DNA from: Pseudonocardia ammonioxydans
GTDB taxonomy: Bacteria; Actinomycetota; Actinomycetes; Mycobacteriales; Pseudonocardiaceae
Direction of reading: 5' to 3'
Length of the DNA stretch: 62,368 nt
NCBI RefSeq assembly: GCF_900115005.1
Contig: NZ_FOUY01000035.1
Location: 1-62,368, forward strand
The translations under genes were made by a program, and so were the position numbers. The notes beneath the pieces were generated by a model. The model was given only the letters and a program-made list of their open reading frames with translations. It did not search any database and was not told the DNA's origin. Shown here piece after piece: positions 17,557-26,138 of this stretch (positions within the stretch are counted from its first letter, which is position 1; every line of letters starts with the position of its first letter).

Positions 17557-17925
17557 CTAGCGGTCGGCGCCGTCGCCCCGGCCGGCGCGGGCGTCGGCGT
17601 CCATCCGCTCCCCCAGTTCGTCGACGACCAGCGAGTCCCGGTCGATGGCCCCGCTGCGGTACGCCGAGCGGCCGACGACCTGGGAGATCACCGGCGCGGT
17701 CAGGACCTGGAACAGCATCACCAGCACCAGCGTGGTGGTGTTCTCGAACTCCAGGCGGATCGCGGCCGCCAGCAGGATCAGCAGCAGGCCCAGCGTCTGC
17801 GGCTTGGTGGTGGCCTGCAGCCGGGCGGGCAGGTCCGGCAGCCGGACCAGCCCGAGCGCCCCGAGCAGGCAGGACGTCGCCCCGATCAGCATCAGGGCGG
17901 CGGAGATCAGGTCGGATATCGACAT
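17557..17925 (-). CDS. mnhG: Na+/H+ antiporter subunit G (Mrp/Mnh)
   Basis: A 122-residue small membrane subunit with three hydrophobic helices. The family motif LGLVRLPDLPARLQATTKPQT is clear. It belongs to the seven-subunit Mrp complex that exchanges cytoplasmic Na+ for external H+. Its ATG shares one base with the mnhF stop (TGATG). It is the last gene of the operon. The C-terminal ~25 residues are charged and probably cytoplasmic. Confidence 0.93.
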   Translation of the reverse strand: MSISDLISAALMLIGATSCLLGALGLVRLPDLPARLQATTKPQTLGLLLILLAAAIRLEFENTTTLVLVMLFQVLTAPVISQVVGRSAYRSGAIDRDSLVVDELGERMDADARAGRGDGADR

Positions 17926-18191
17926 CAGCGGTGCCGCTCCCATCGCTCGACGAGGCGGGCCGCCGTGGCCGTGCCGACCAGCGCGATCAGCGCGACGGCC
18001 GCCAGCAGCGGGATGTTCGTCCCGTCCGAGTAGATCGCGGCGTAGACCGCGGCGGCGGCCACGATCAGCACCATGAACACGTCCAGGGCGGCGATCCGGT
18101 CCAGGGTGGTCGGGCCCTGCAGCAACCGCCACAGCGTGAGCAGCCCACCCACCGTCAGCATGGCCAGGACCAGGGCGTAGACGACGGTCAC
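17925..18191 (-). CDS. mnhF: Na+/H+ antiporter subunit F (Mrp/Mnh)
   Basis: An 88-residue subunit with three membrane helices, carrying the family core LLQGPTTLDRIAALDVFMVLIV. The GTG at 18191 overlaps the mnhE stop (GTGA), and the gene ends in TGATG with mnhG, so translation is coupled on both sides. It is required for Mrp complex assembly in studied bacteria. Confidence 0.92.
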   Translation of the reverse strand: MTVVYALVLAMLTVGGLLTLWRLLQGPTTLDRIAALDVFMVLIVAAAAVYAAIYSDGTNIPLLAAVALIALVGTATAARLVERWERHR

Positions 18192-19051
18192 TGCGGCCCT
18201 CCCTCGCCGTCCCGGCCCGCGGCGACGGCCTCCCGGCAGCGCCGGACCTCCTCGTCGCTGCCGAGCGCGTCGATCACTCGCATCTGCAGGTTCATCAGCT
18301 GTCCGCGCACGCGCTCGACCGAACCCTCCCGGTGCAGGCCGAGGACGTAGACGTACCAGCGGCGACGCCGTCGGTCGATCTGCAGCACGTAGCTGCCCGG
18401 GGTGAGCGCGCACCCGGCCACGATCGTGGTCACCGCACGGTCCGAGTCCGTGTAGAGCGGCAGGCCGAGGATCCCGGCCCGCGCCCGGGGGCCGCGCACC
18501 AGCGTCACCATGCTGACCCGCACACCGGAGACGGTGAGGTCGATCGCCAGGTAGACCAGCAGCCGCAACGACTTGAGCGGCCGGAACGGCAGCCGGTCCG
18601 GCAGCAGCGGCAGCGGGAACAGCATCGTCACGACCAGCCCGATGAGCAGGCCGCCGATGATCGCGGTCGGGGTGAGGCTGCCCCAGAGCAGCACCCACAC
18701 CACCGCCAGAGCCAGCACCTGCGGGATGCGGCGCGGCCAGGTGGCGGCCCGGGCGGCCGGCGACGCCGGAGCGGCCTCGGGATACGGCGCATCACCGTCC
18801 GGGGCGGGGGTGGGGCCGGCGTCGCCGGTCTCGACGGCCGACATCTCCTCCTCCCGCCGGGCCTCCGGGGTGTCCGCGCGCAGCCCGTCATCCTGGCCGG
18901 CGGCGTCCTGGCCGGCGGTGTCCTGGCCGGCGGCGTCCTGGTCGGCTGCCGTCTCCGGGCCGGCGGTGTCCGGGTTCGGGGCGGTCTCGTTCCCCCCGGT
19001 GCCGCCCTCCACCGTCCTGTTGCGTGCGCGGGTGGTCCCGTCCTCGCTCAC
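18188..19051 (-). CDS. mnhE: Na+/H+ antiporter subunit E (Mrp/Mnh), with long disordered N-terminus
   Basis: Residues ~105-260 are a standard MnhE: two N-terminal helices (VLALAVVWVLLWGSLTPTAI) and the conserved SYVLQIDRRRRRWYVYVLG region. The first ~105 residues are an unusual Asp/Ala/Gly/Glu-rich extension with repeated DTAGQDAAGQD; the resulting 287 residues are well above the usual ~160-200. GTG 19051 overlaps the mnhD stop (GTGA). An internal start such as the ATG of MSAVETGD (about residue 70) would remove most of the extension, so the real N-terminus is uncertain. Confidence 0.9.
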   Translation of the reverse strand: MSEDGTTRARNRTVEGGTGGNETAPNPDTAGPETAADQDAAGQDTAGQDAAGQDDGLRADTPEARREEEMSAVETGDAGPTPAPDGDAPYPEAAPASPAARAATWPRRIPQVLALAVVWVLLWGSLTPTAIIGGLLIGLVVTMLFPLPLLPDRLPFRPLKSLRLLVYLAIDLTVSGVRVSMVTLVRGPRARAGILGLPLYTDSDRAVTTIVAGCALTPGSYVLQIDRRRRRWYVYVLGLHREGSVERVRGQLMNLQMRVIDALGSDEEVRRCREAVAAGRDGEGGPQ

Positions 19052-20703
19052 CGGCTCGTCGTCCCTTCCGCGTCGTCAGCGGTCATCGCACCGATCGCCG
19101 CGCCACCACCCGCCGCGGCCGGGCCCTGCGGTACCGCCGCCACCGGCACGGGCCCGGGGCCGCCGGGTGCGGTGTCCGGCCCGAGCACCGCGCTGCGGTA
19201 GGCCTCGCGGGTCTGCAGGTCGTCGCCGGCGCGGCTGGCGATCGCCGACAGCGGCCCGGCGAACAGCGCGATGACGATGCTGACCACGATCAGCGACGAG
19301 GCACCGACGTACATGCCGCGCGCGCTGCGGGCGGTGCCGACGACCAGCTCGTCGTTCGGGTCGTTGTCGACCAGCGGTTCCTTCGGTGTCCCCCAGAACA
19401 CCCGGACCCAGACCCGGGCGACCGCGTACAGCGTGAGCAGGCTGGCCAGCACCACGAACGCGGCGACGATCTCCGCGGCGGGGGTCGCGCCGGCGCCGGC
19501 ACGGAGCAGGGCGAGCTTCGCGACGAAGCCCGACGTCGGCGGCAGCCCGGCCAGGGTAATCGCGGGGATCGCGAACAGCACCGCCAGGTGCGGCGCGGTC
19601 TGCGCGAGGCCGCCCATCTGCGCGATCGACACCGTCCCGGTGCGCCGGGTGATCAGACCGCTGACCAGGAACAGCGTGGCCTGCACGGTGATGTGGTGGA
19701 CGATGTACAGGGCGGTCCCGGCGATGCCGGACGGCGTGTACACCGCCAGCCCGAACAGCATGAAGCCGATGTGGCTGACCAGCAGGAACGACAGCAACCG
19801 GTTGAGGTCGTCCTGCGCGACGGCGCCGAGCGCACCGACCACCATCGTGACCGCGGCGATCACCAGCAGCAGCGTCGACGGGTGGTCCTGCGGGAAGACC
19901 AGGGTCTGGGTGCGCAGCAGCGCGTAGATCCCGACCTTGGTCAGCAGGCCGGCGAACAGCGCGGTGACCGGCGCCGGCGCGTTCGGGTAGCTGTCGGGCA
20001 GCCAGAAGTGCAGCGGCACGATCGCCGCCTTGATCCCGAAGACCACCACCAGCAGCAGCGCGAGCACCGTCTTCAGGCCCTCGGGCAGCATGCCGACCCG
20101 GCCGGCGAGATCGGCCAGGTTCACCGATCCGGTCGCCGCGTAGACCATCCCGACCGCGGTCAGGAACAGCAGCGACGACATCAGCGAGACGATCACGTAG
20201 GTCATGCCGGACCGGATCCGCGACGCCGAGGTGCGCCGGGTGATCAGCACGTAGCTCGAGGCCAGCATGATCTCGAACGCGACGAACAGCGTGAACAGGT
20301 CGCCGGTGAGGTAGGCCAGCGAGACGCCGGTGGAGAGCAGCAGGAAGATCGGGTGGAACGTCGTGCTGGCGGTCTCCCGGCCGTAGTCGGAGATCCGCTG
20401 GTCGATCGCGTACACCAGCACCGCGAGGGTGACCAGCGTCGAGATCAGCAGCAGCAGCGCCGACATGCGGTCGGCGACCAGCACGATCCCCATCGGCGCC
20501 GGCCAGCCGCCGAGCTGGGCGACCACCGGGCCGTAGCTGTCCGCGGACACCAGCAGCACGCCGGCGACCACGCAGACCAGGGCCAGCGTCACGACGCCGA
20601 TGACCCGCTGCAGCGACGCGCGGGGGCTGACGATGACGCTGGCGGCCGCGCCGAGCATCGGCAGCAGCACCGGCAGCGTCACGAACGCCTGGAGCAGGGT
20701 CAC
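19048..20703 (-). CDS. mnhD: Na+/H+ antiporter subunit D (Mrp/Mnh)
   Basis: A 551-residue proton-translocating subunit related to NuoN/NuoM of complex I. It has about 14 predicted membrane helices, including the conserved LFVAFEIMLASSYVLITRR (transmembrane Glu) and GIKAAIVPLHFWLPDSYPNA (Lys and His used in proton transfer). The GTG at 20703 overlaps the mnhC stop by four bases. The C-terminal ~50 residues are Pro/Ala/Gly-rich and cytoplasmic. Confidence 0.95.
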   Translation of the reverse strand: MTLLQAFVTLPVLLPMLGAAASVIVSPRASLQRVIGVVTLALVCVVAGVLLVSADSYGPVVAQLGGWPAPMGIVLVADRMSALLLLISTLVTLAVLVYAIDQRISDYGRETASTTFHPIFLLLSTGVSLAYLTGDLFTLFVAFEIMLASSYVLITRRTSASRIRSGMTYVIVSLMSSLLFLTAVGMVYAATGSVNLADLAGRVGMLPEGLKTVLALLLVVVFGIKAAIVPLHFWLPDSYPNAPAPVTALFAGLLTKVGIYALLRTQTLVFPQDHPSTLLLVIAAVTMVVGALGAVAQDDLNRLLSFLLVSHIGFMLFGLAVYTPSGIAGTALYIVHHITVQATLFLVSGLITRRTGTVSIAQMGGLAQTAPHLAVLFAIPAITLAGLPPTSGFVAKLALLRAGAGATPAAEIVAAFVVLASLLTLYAVARVWVRVFWGTPKEPLVDNDPNDELVVGTARSARGMYVGASSLIVVSIVIALFAGPLSAIASRAGDDLQTREAYRSAVLGPDTAPGGPGPVPVAAVPQGPAAAGGGAAIGAMTADDAEGTTSR

Positions 20704-21158
20704 CGGCGGCCCTCCTCGAGCTCGTGCGAGTCGGCGGTGTCCTCGGGCGCGGCCTCGGTCTCCTCGGCCGTGCCCTCCTCCATGGCGCCGTCCGGGCCGC
20801 GGCGGGCCGCGATGCGACGGTCCTCGACGTCGTCCTGGACCTCGTCGTGGCCGACGAGCACCCAGGAGCGGTAGCCCAGCGCCAGCAGGTAGGTGGTCAG
20901 CGCGAAGGTGATCACGATGGCGGTCAGCGCGAGCGCCTGCGGCAGCGGGTCGCTGATCTCCTGGGGCGGCACGGCGTCCAGGACGGGTGCCCGGGCGGGC
21001 GCCCCGCCGGCCAGCTGCAGCAGCAGGTTCGCCCCGTGGCCGAGCACCACGATGCCGATCAGGATCCGCATCAGCGACCGCTGCATGAGCAGGTAGAACC
21101 CGACGGAGTAGAGCACCGCGAGCACGAGCGCCATGCTCAGGTTGATCGTGATGTTCAC
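20700..21158 (-). CDS. mnhC: Na+/H+ antiporter subunit C (Mrp/Mnh)
   Basis: A 152-residue homologue of complex I NuoK. Three membrane helices are visible: ALVLAVLYSVGFYLLM, RILIGIVVLGHGANLLLQL and ALALTAIVITFALTTYLLAL. The final ~45 residues are acidic and likely cytoplasmic. GTG 21158 overlaps the mnhB stop. Gene order and overlaps fix its identity. Confidence 0.94.
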   Translation of the reverse strand: MNITINLSMALVLAVLYSVGFYLLMQRSLMRILIGIVVLGHGANLLLQLAGGAPARAPVLDAVPPQEISDPLPQALALTAIVITFALTTYLLALGYRSWVLVGHDEVQDDVEDRRIAARRGPDGAMEEGTAEETEAAPEDTADSHELEEGRR

Positions 21159-21769
21159 CGGCCACCACCGGTGTCCGGGCGGGGCGCGGTCTCGCCGGCC
21201 TCGCGGGCGTCGCGGGCGATGCCCGAGCCCAGCGAACGCAGCAGGTCCAGCACCACACCGATGATCAGCAGGTAGACGCCGACGTCGAGCAGCAGGCTGC
21301 TGACGACGTCGAGGTAGCCGAAGGAGCCGAACGAGATGTGCCACTTCGTGCTGGCCAGCACCGGCTCGCCCCACAGCACGGGGGCCAGCCCGGTCAGGAC
21401 GGCGATGACCAGGCCGGTGCCGGCCAGCACCGGCGGCCGGATCCCGAACCGGGAGACGAGGATGTTGTCGTCACCGCCCGCGATGTGGCGCAGCACGAAC
21501 GCCAGGCCGGCCACCAGGCCGCCGGAGAACCCGCCGCCCGGGCCGTAGTGGCCCTCGAACAGCAGATACACGGAGAAGACCAGCACGGTCGGGAACAGCA
21601 GGCGGGCGGCCGCCTCCAGCACCAGGGTGCGCTCGCGGCTGTCCGGGCAGGCGCCGGGCAGCATCCACCGGCCGCTGGGCTGGTCCCACCGGGACCACGG
21701 GGTGTCGCCGGGGCCCGGCGGGTCCGCATCGCCCGGCGGGCCCGGCGGGGCCTCGCTCGGCGTCGTCAT
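21155..21769 (-). CDS. mnhB: Na+/H+ antiporter subunit B (Mrp/Mnh)
   Basis: A 204-residue subunit with four membrane helices and the family motif GHYGPGGGFSGGLVAGLAFVL. A Pro/Asp-rich N-terminal ~40 residues precede LVLEAAARLLFPTVLVFSVY. The ATG at 21769 overlaps the mnhA stop by four bases. MnhB is a complex I-unrelated accessory subunit of the Mrp antiporter. Confidence 0.94.
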   Translation of the reverse strand: MTTPSEAPPGPPGDADPPGPGDTPWSRWDQPSGRWMLPGACPDSRERTLVLEAAARLLFPTVLVFSVYLLFEGHYGPGGGFSGGLVAGLAFVLRHIAGGDDNILVSRFGIRPPVLAGTGLVIAVLTGLAPVLWGEPVLASTKWHISFGSFGYLDVVSSLLLDVGVYLLIIGVVLDLLRSLGSGIARDAREAGETAPRPDTGGGR

Positions 21770-24138
21770 CCCGCCACCTCCTGCTCGCGCTCGGCGGAGT
21801 CGGCGCCGCTGGTCACGGTCGCACCGCCCTTCCTCTTGTCGTAGCGGGTGGCCAGCACGAGGCTCGCCGTCCCGGCGGCACAGATCAGCAGGACGGTGAT
21901 CTCCCCGATGGTGTCCAGCGCCCGGAAGTCGACCAGGATCGCGCTGATGAGGTTGGTGGCACCGGCCTCGGGCGCGTTCGCGACGAACCCGTCGGTGGTG
22001 GCGGGCGGCAGCACCCGGGCCCCGGACAGCACGACGGCCATCGTGGCGACGAGCACCCCGCCGATCGCGGCGACCAGGGCCTTCGGCGTCCGCACCCGGC
22101 GCTCGGAGTCCGGTTCCGCGAAGTGCGCGGGCAGCCGCCGCAGCACGAACACGAACACGACCAGGGTCAGCGTCTCGACCAGGAACTGGGCCAGCGCGAG
22201 GTCCGGGGCGCCGTCGATGATGAACAGCCCGCCGATCCCGTAGCCGACCGCGCCGACCAGCAGGACCGCGGTGAACCGGCGGCGGGCCCGGCACAGCGCG
22301 ATCGCGGCCACGCACACCATCAGGCCCACCGGCACCTGCATGAACGAGTGGTAGAGGCTCTGCTGCGCGGGCAGCGAGCCGGCCACGGCCAGCACCGGAC
22401 CGGGCAGCACGATCAGCACGACCAGGATGCAGGCCAGGTAGACCGGCAGCGAACCGATCTGCAGGCGACCGGTGACGACGATCGCGGTCCGTTCCAGCCC
22501 CGTCACGACGGCCTCGTAGCCGCGCTGGGCGGACAGGCCCGGCACCTTGCCGTGGCCGGTCGCGGTGCCGCCGTAGCGGAACAGCAGCAGACCGCCGACG
22601 ACGGCGACCGCCGACAGCAGCAGGGCGAGGCCGACGCCGTGCCACAGCGCGAGCGTGTACTGCGCGGCGTAGGGGTCGCCGAGCACGGGCAGCGGGCCGG
22701 CGTAGGACTCGGCCAGGGTGTTCACCAGCGGCGCGGCGATCCCGGCACCCAGCCCGGTCAGCGCGCACAGCCAGGCCGGCCCGGACAGGCCCAGCGGCAC
22801 CGGGTCGCCCCCGGTGGGCTGGGTGCCCTTGGTGGAGAACGCGCCCCACAGGAACCGGGCCGTGTAGGCGGCGGTGAGCAGCGAGCCGGCGACCAGACCG
22901 GTCAGGATCAGGGCGCCACGGACGCCGCCCTCGAGCAGGAACGCCTCGTAGGCGGCCTCCTTGCCGACGAAGCCGAGCATCGGCGGCAGCCCCGCCATCG
23001 ACATCGCAGCCAGGGTCGCCAGCACCGCCAGCCCGCGCCGACGCCGGCCGAGCCCGCACAGCTCCCGCAGGTCACGCGTGCCGCAGGCCTTGTCGATGGC
23101 GCCGACCACCATGAACAGCGGGGCCTTGAACAGGCCGTGCGCGAGCAGCATCGCGATCCCGGCCAGCGCCGCCACCCGCGAGCCCGCGCCGAACAGCACC
23201 ATCAGGAACCCGAGCTGGCTGACCGTGCCGAACGCGAGCAGCCGCTTGAGGTCGGTCTGGCGCAGCGCGCGCCAGCCGCCGAGCAGCATCGTCACCAGGC
23301 CGAGCACCACCACCGGGCCCCACCAGACGGCGTAGGCGGAGAACGCGGGCCCGAGCCGGGCGACGAGCACCACACCCGCTTTCACCATCGAGGCGGCGTG
23401 CAGGTAGGCCGAGATCGGCGTCGGGGCCGCCATCGCGTACGGCAGCCACGGGTGGAACGGCACCTGGGCGGACTTCGTGAGCGCGCCGAGCAGGATCAGC
23501 ACCAGCGCGATGGTCAGCGCGACCGGCCGCCCCGCGGCGAGGGTGCCGTCGTTCGCGGCGGCGGTGATCGCCGGGATCGAGTAGGTCCCGGCCAGCTCGC
23601 CGAGCAGCACGATGCCCAGCAGCATCGCCAGCCCGCCGAACACGGTGACCAGCAGCGCCTGGACGGCGGCACGCCGGTTCTCCCGGTACTGGCCGCCCTG
23701 CCCGACCAGCAGGAACGACGTCAGCGACGTCAGCTCCCAGAACACGTAGAGGGTCAGCAGGTCATCGGCCAGGACCAGGCCCAGCATCACGCCGGCGAAG
23801 GTGACCAGCAACGCGGCGGAGCGCGCGGCGTCGGTCGACCGGGGCCCGAAGTACCAGGCCGCGTAGACCATGATCAGCGCCCCGACCCCGGACACCAGCA
23901 CGATCATGGCCAGGGCCAGCGCGTCCAGTCGCAGGCTCAGCGACAGCCCGAGGTCCGGGGCCCACGCGAGGACGTCGGTGACCCCGGTGTCCAGCGCGGC
24001 CGGGGCCTGGGACATCGCCCAGACGAGCGTCGCGGTCAGCAGCGCGGCACCGGCACCGAACGCCAGCCGCCGGTTGTACCGGGCGAGTGCGGGCAGGCAC
24101 AGCGCCAGGACGAAATGGGCGGCCACGACGGCGAGCAC
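21766..24138 (-). CDS. mnhA: Na+/H+ antiporter subunit A (Mrp/Mnh)
   Basis: The largest Mrp subunit (790 residues), a NuoL-like antiporter module plus a C-terminal extension. Conserved proton-path segments include LYVFWELTSLTSFLLVG (key Glu), TKSAQVPFHPWLPYAMAAPTP (Lys) and LHAASMVKAGVVL. The last ~200 residues carry the MnhA-specific tail with the MnhB-like RRFTAVLLVGAVGYGIGGLF segment. GTG 24138 is preferred over GTG 24144 because AGGAGG lies five bases before 24138 but abuts 24144. It heads the mnhABCDEFG operon, in which every junction visible is an overlap. Confidence 0.95.
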   Translation of the reverse strand: MLAVVAAHFVLALCLPALARYNRRLAFGAGAALLTATLVWAMSQAPAALDTGVTDVLAWAPDLGLSLSLRLDALALAMIVLVSGVGALIMVYAAWYFGPRSTDAARSAALLVTFAGVMLGLVLADDLLTLYVFWELTSLTSFLLVGQGGQYRENRRAAVQALLVTVFGGLAMLLGIVLLGELAGTYSIPAITAAANDGTLAAGRPVALTIALVLILLGALTKSAQVPFHPWLPYAMAAPTPISAYLHAASMVKAGVVLVARLGPAFSAYAVWWGPVVVLGLVTMLLGGWRALRQTDLKRLLAFGTVSQLGFLMVLFGAGSRVAALAGIAMLLAHGLFKAPLFMVVGAIDKACGTRDLRELCGLGRRRRGLAVLATLAAMSMAGLPPMLGFVGKEAAYEAFLLEGGVRGALILTGLVAGSLLTAAYTARFLWGAFSTKGTQPTGGDPVPLGLSGPAWLCALTGLGAGIAAPLVNTLAESYAGPLPVLGDPYAAQYTLALWHGVGLALLLSAVAVVGGLLLFRYGGTATGHGKVPGLSAQRGYEAVVTGLERTAIVVTGRLQIGSLPVYLACILVVLIVLPGPVLAVAGSLPAQQSLYHSFMQVPVGLMVCVAAIALCRARRRFTAVLLVGAVGYGIGGLFIIDGAPDLALAQFLVETLTLVVFVFVLRRLPAHFAEPDSERRVRTPKALVAAIGGVLVATMAVVLSGARVLPPATTDGFVANAPEAGATNLISAILVDFRALDTIGEITVLLICAAGTASLVLATRYDKRKGGATVTSGADSAEREQEVAG

Positions 24139-24262
24139 CGGCACCTCCTGTTCACGGTCGTTGGGCGGGCACTGGTCACGCGCGTACGGTCCGTCCGGGG
24201 GAGCGGCGCAGGCGTGTCGCGAGCCGTTCGCCGGGCGGGGACACGGCGACGACGCCGGCGTC

Positions 24263-24268
24263 ATCCTA
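24263..24268 (-). promoter_or_regulatory. -10-like box upstream of the mnh operon
   Basis: TAGGAT on the minus strand lies about 125 bases before the mnhA start. No canonical -35 is present at 17 bases. If real, the operon has a leader of ~115 bases in which I see no clear riboswitch. Confidence 0.3.
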
Positions 24269-24308
24269 TCGGCGCAACTGGACGTTTCGCCCGCCACCGT
24301 ACCGGGGC

Positions 24309-24797
24309 TCACTCCACCAGGGGCTTGCCGAAACACCGCGAGCGGTGATCGTTGCGGTACGGACCGAACCGGCCGATCGGGTGGTACCCGCTCGACAGGT
24401 AGAGCGCGATCGCCTCGGGCTGCCCGGTTCCGGTCTCGAGGATCGCCCGGCGACGCCCGGCCGCCCGCGCGCTGCGTTCGAGCTCCCCCAGGATGATGCG
24501 CGCGTACCCGTTCCCCCGCGCGCCGGGGACGACGTACATCCGCTTGAGCTCGGCGTCGCCGTCGCGGCGCTCCGGGTCGGCCGCGTCGGCGTCGACCGCC
24601 CGCCATGCCCCGGTCGCCACCGCCGCGCCGCGGGCGTCGTAGCCGATCAGGAACGTGCCGTGCGGGGCGGCGAACTGTGCCGGGGCGATCGGGGTGGCGT
24701 CCCCGTCGCCGTAGACCTGCCGGTAGTAGGCCTGCACCTCGGCACCCAGCCGGGTCGCGTCGGGGTGGTCCAGGGCGGCGACGCGCAGTTCGAGCAC
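24309..24797 (-). CDS. GNAT-family N-acetyltransferase
   Basis: A 162-residue GCN5-related acetyltransferase. The acetyl-CoA motif A is KRMYVVPGARGNGYARIIL (near residues 87-105), with the usual R/Q-x-x-G-x-G/A pattern partly relaxed to RGNGYA; motif B follows at AILETGTGQPEAIALYLSSGY. GTG start at 24797. It stands between the MFS gene and the mnh operon on the same strand. Substrate not predictable. Confidence 0.88.
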   Translation of the reverse strand: MLELRVAALDHPDATRLGAEVQAYYRQVYGDGDATPIAPAQFAAPHGTFLIGYDARGAAVATGAWRAVDADAADPERRDGDAELKRMYVVPGARGNGYARIILGELERSARAAGRRRAILETGTGQPEAIALYLSSGYHPIGRFGPYRNDHRSRCFGKPLVE

Positions 24798-24863
24798 CGG
24801 ACCATCATCGGACCCGGGCGGGGCCGGACTCCGGGCACCCGGCCGGGCCGGTGGAGCCGATGG

Positions 24864-26060
24864 TCAGGCCGCGACCGGTGCCTGCTGCGGCCCGGTGCGT
24901 CCGCGGGCCCGGGCGACCCGGTGCGCCCCGGCCCACACCAGCCCGAGGCAGGCCGCCTCCAGCGCGGCGACCCCGAGCAGCAGCGGCGGGTACCCGGCGA
25001 GCGGGGTCAGCGCCGAGAGCACCACCGGCAGCAGGAACCCGACATAGGTGAGCGAGTAGAAGACCGCGGTCAGCCCGGCCAGGTGCTCGGGCGGCGCGAT
25101 CCGCTGCACCTCCTGCAGCCCGGAGAGCAGGACGAACCCGTACCCGCCGCCCAGCAGCGCGGCGGCGACGAGCGCGAGCGGGATCGACGCCGTGGCCGCG
25201 ACCCCCGCGCTCACCACCGTCCCGGCGATCACCAGGGCGATGCCGATCCGGGAGGTCGCGAACTCCGAGCGGCGGTCGATCCGGCGGGCGACCGACTGGG
25301 CGGCGAACCCGACGGTCAGGCTCACCACGGTGATGGCGGTGGCCACGAGCAGGCCCCACTCCCCCGCCGACGGCGACACCAGCGCCGGCTGCACCGCGTA
25401 GGCCAGCGCGACGGCCCCGAACACCCACGGCGCGGCCGGCAGCACCAGCCACACGAACCGCGGGTGCGCGACGGCCGGCACCCGCAGGTCGCGCAGCAGG
25501 GAACGGGCGGGGTCCGGGGTGACCGTCTCCGCGCCCCGGCGCAGGCCCCACACGACCGGGATCATCAGCAGCACGTGCACCGCGTACGGCAGCTCCATCG
25601 GCAGCGGCGCGTACTGCGCGAGCAGGCCGCCGACCAGCGGACCGACACCGAAGCCGAGGGTCAGGGCGAGGGTGGCGCGCCGGGCGCCGCCGCCGTCGTC
25701 GGACAGCTCCTTGACCCAGGTGGTCGCCACCGCCATCGCGACGCCCATGCTCACCCCGAACAGCAGCCGCCCGGCGTAGAGGAACGGTTCGGCGAACGCC
25801 CCCAGCGCGAGCACCCCGCTCGCCGGGATCGCCAGCGCGGTCGCCGGGAGCAGCACCCGGCGCCGTCCCCAGCGGTCCGAGGCCGGCCCGCCGACGAGCA
25901 GGCCGGGCGCGAGCCCGAGCACGTACACGCCGAAGAACGCGGCGACCACGGTGGCCGAGTAGTTCCCCTGCTCGCGGTACATGACCATCAGCGGGCTGAA
26001 CTGGTTGGCGCCGAAGCCGACGCCGAACAGCGCAGCCGCCGGGCGCATCCAGGCCTTCAC
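24864..26060 (-). CDS. MFS transporter
   Basis: A 398-residue major facilitator with about 12 membrane helices. Motif A between helices 2 and 3 reads GGPASDRWGRRRVLLPAT, and an equivalent sits in the second half. The loop between the halves is short. The GTG at 26060 is selected because GGGGAGGAGA lies eight bases upstream; longer starts would run into the malate synthase terminator region. Resemblance is to drug/metabolite efflux-type MFS, but the substrate is unknown. It may be co-transcribed with the GNAT gene (66-base gap). Confidence 0.87.
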   Translation of the reverse strand: MKAWMRPAAALFGVGFGANQFSPLMVMYREQGNYSATVVAAFFGVYVLGLAPGLLVGGPASDRWGRRRVLLPATALAIPASGVLALGAFAEPFLYAGRLLFGVSMGVAMAVATTWVKELSDDGGGARRATLALTLGFGVGPLVGGLLAQYAPLPMELPYAVHVLLMIPVVWGLRRGAETVTPDPARSLLRDLRVPAVAHPRFVWLVLPAAPWVFGAVALAYAVQPALVSPSAGEWGLLVATAITVVSLTVGFAAQSVARRIDRRSEFATSRIGIALVIAGTVVSAGVAATASIPLALVAAALLGGGYGFVLLSGLQEVQRIAPPEHLAGLTAVFYSLTYVGFLLPVVLSALTPLAGYPPLLLGVAALEAACLGLVWAGAHRVARARGRTGPQQAPVAA

Positions 26061-26090
26061 GGTGTGGTCTCCTCCCCCTGCACAGAACAA

Positions 26091-26118
26091 CGCCCCCGGG
26101 ACGTGGTCCCGGGGGCGT
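26091..26118 (-). terminator. terminator hairpin after malate synthase
   Basis: CGCCCCCGGGA (26091-26101) pairs with TCCCGGGGGCG (26108-26118), an 11-bp stem with a six-base loop. Read on the minus strand it is followed by TTGTT, as expected of an intrinsic terminator for glcB, which ends at 26139. Confidence 0.85.
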
Positions 26119-26138
26119 CGTCGGTGACGCGGAAACGG

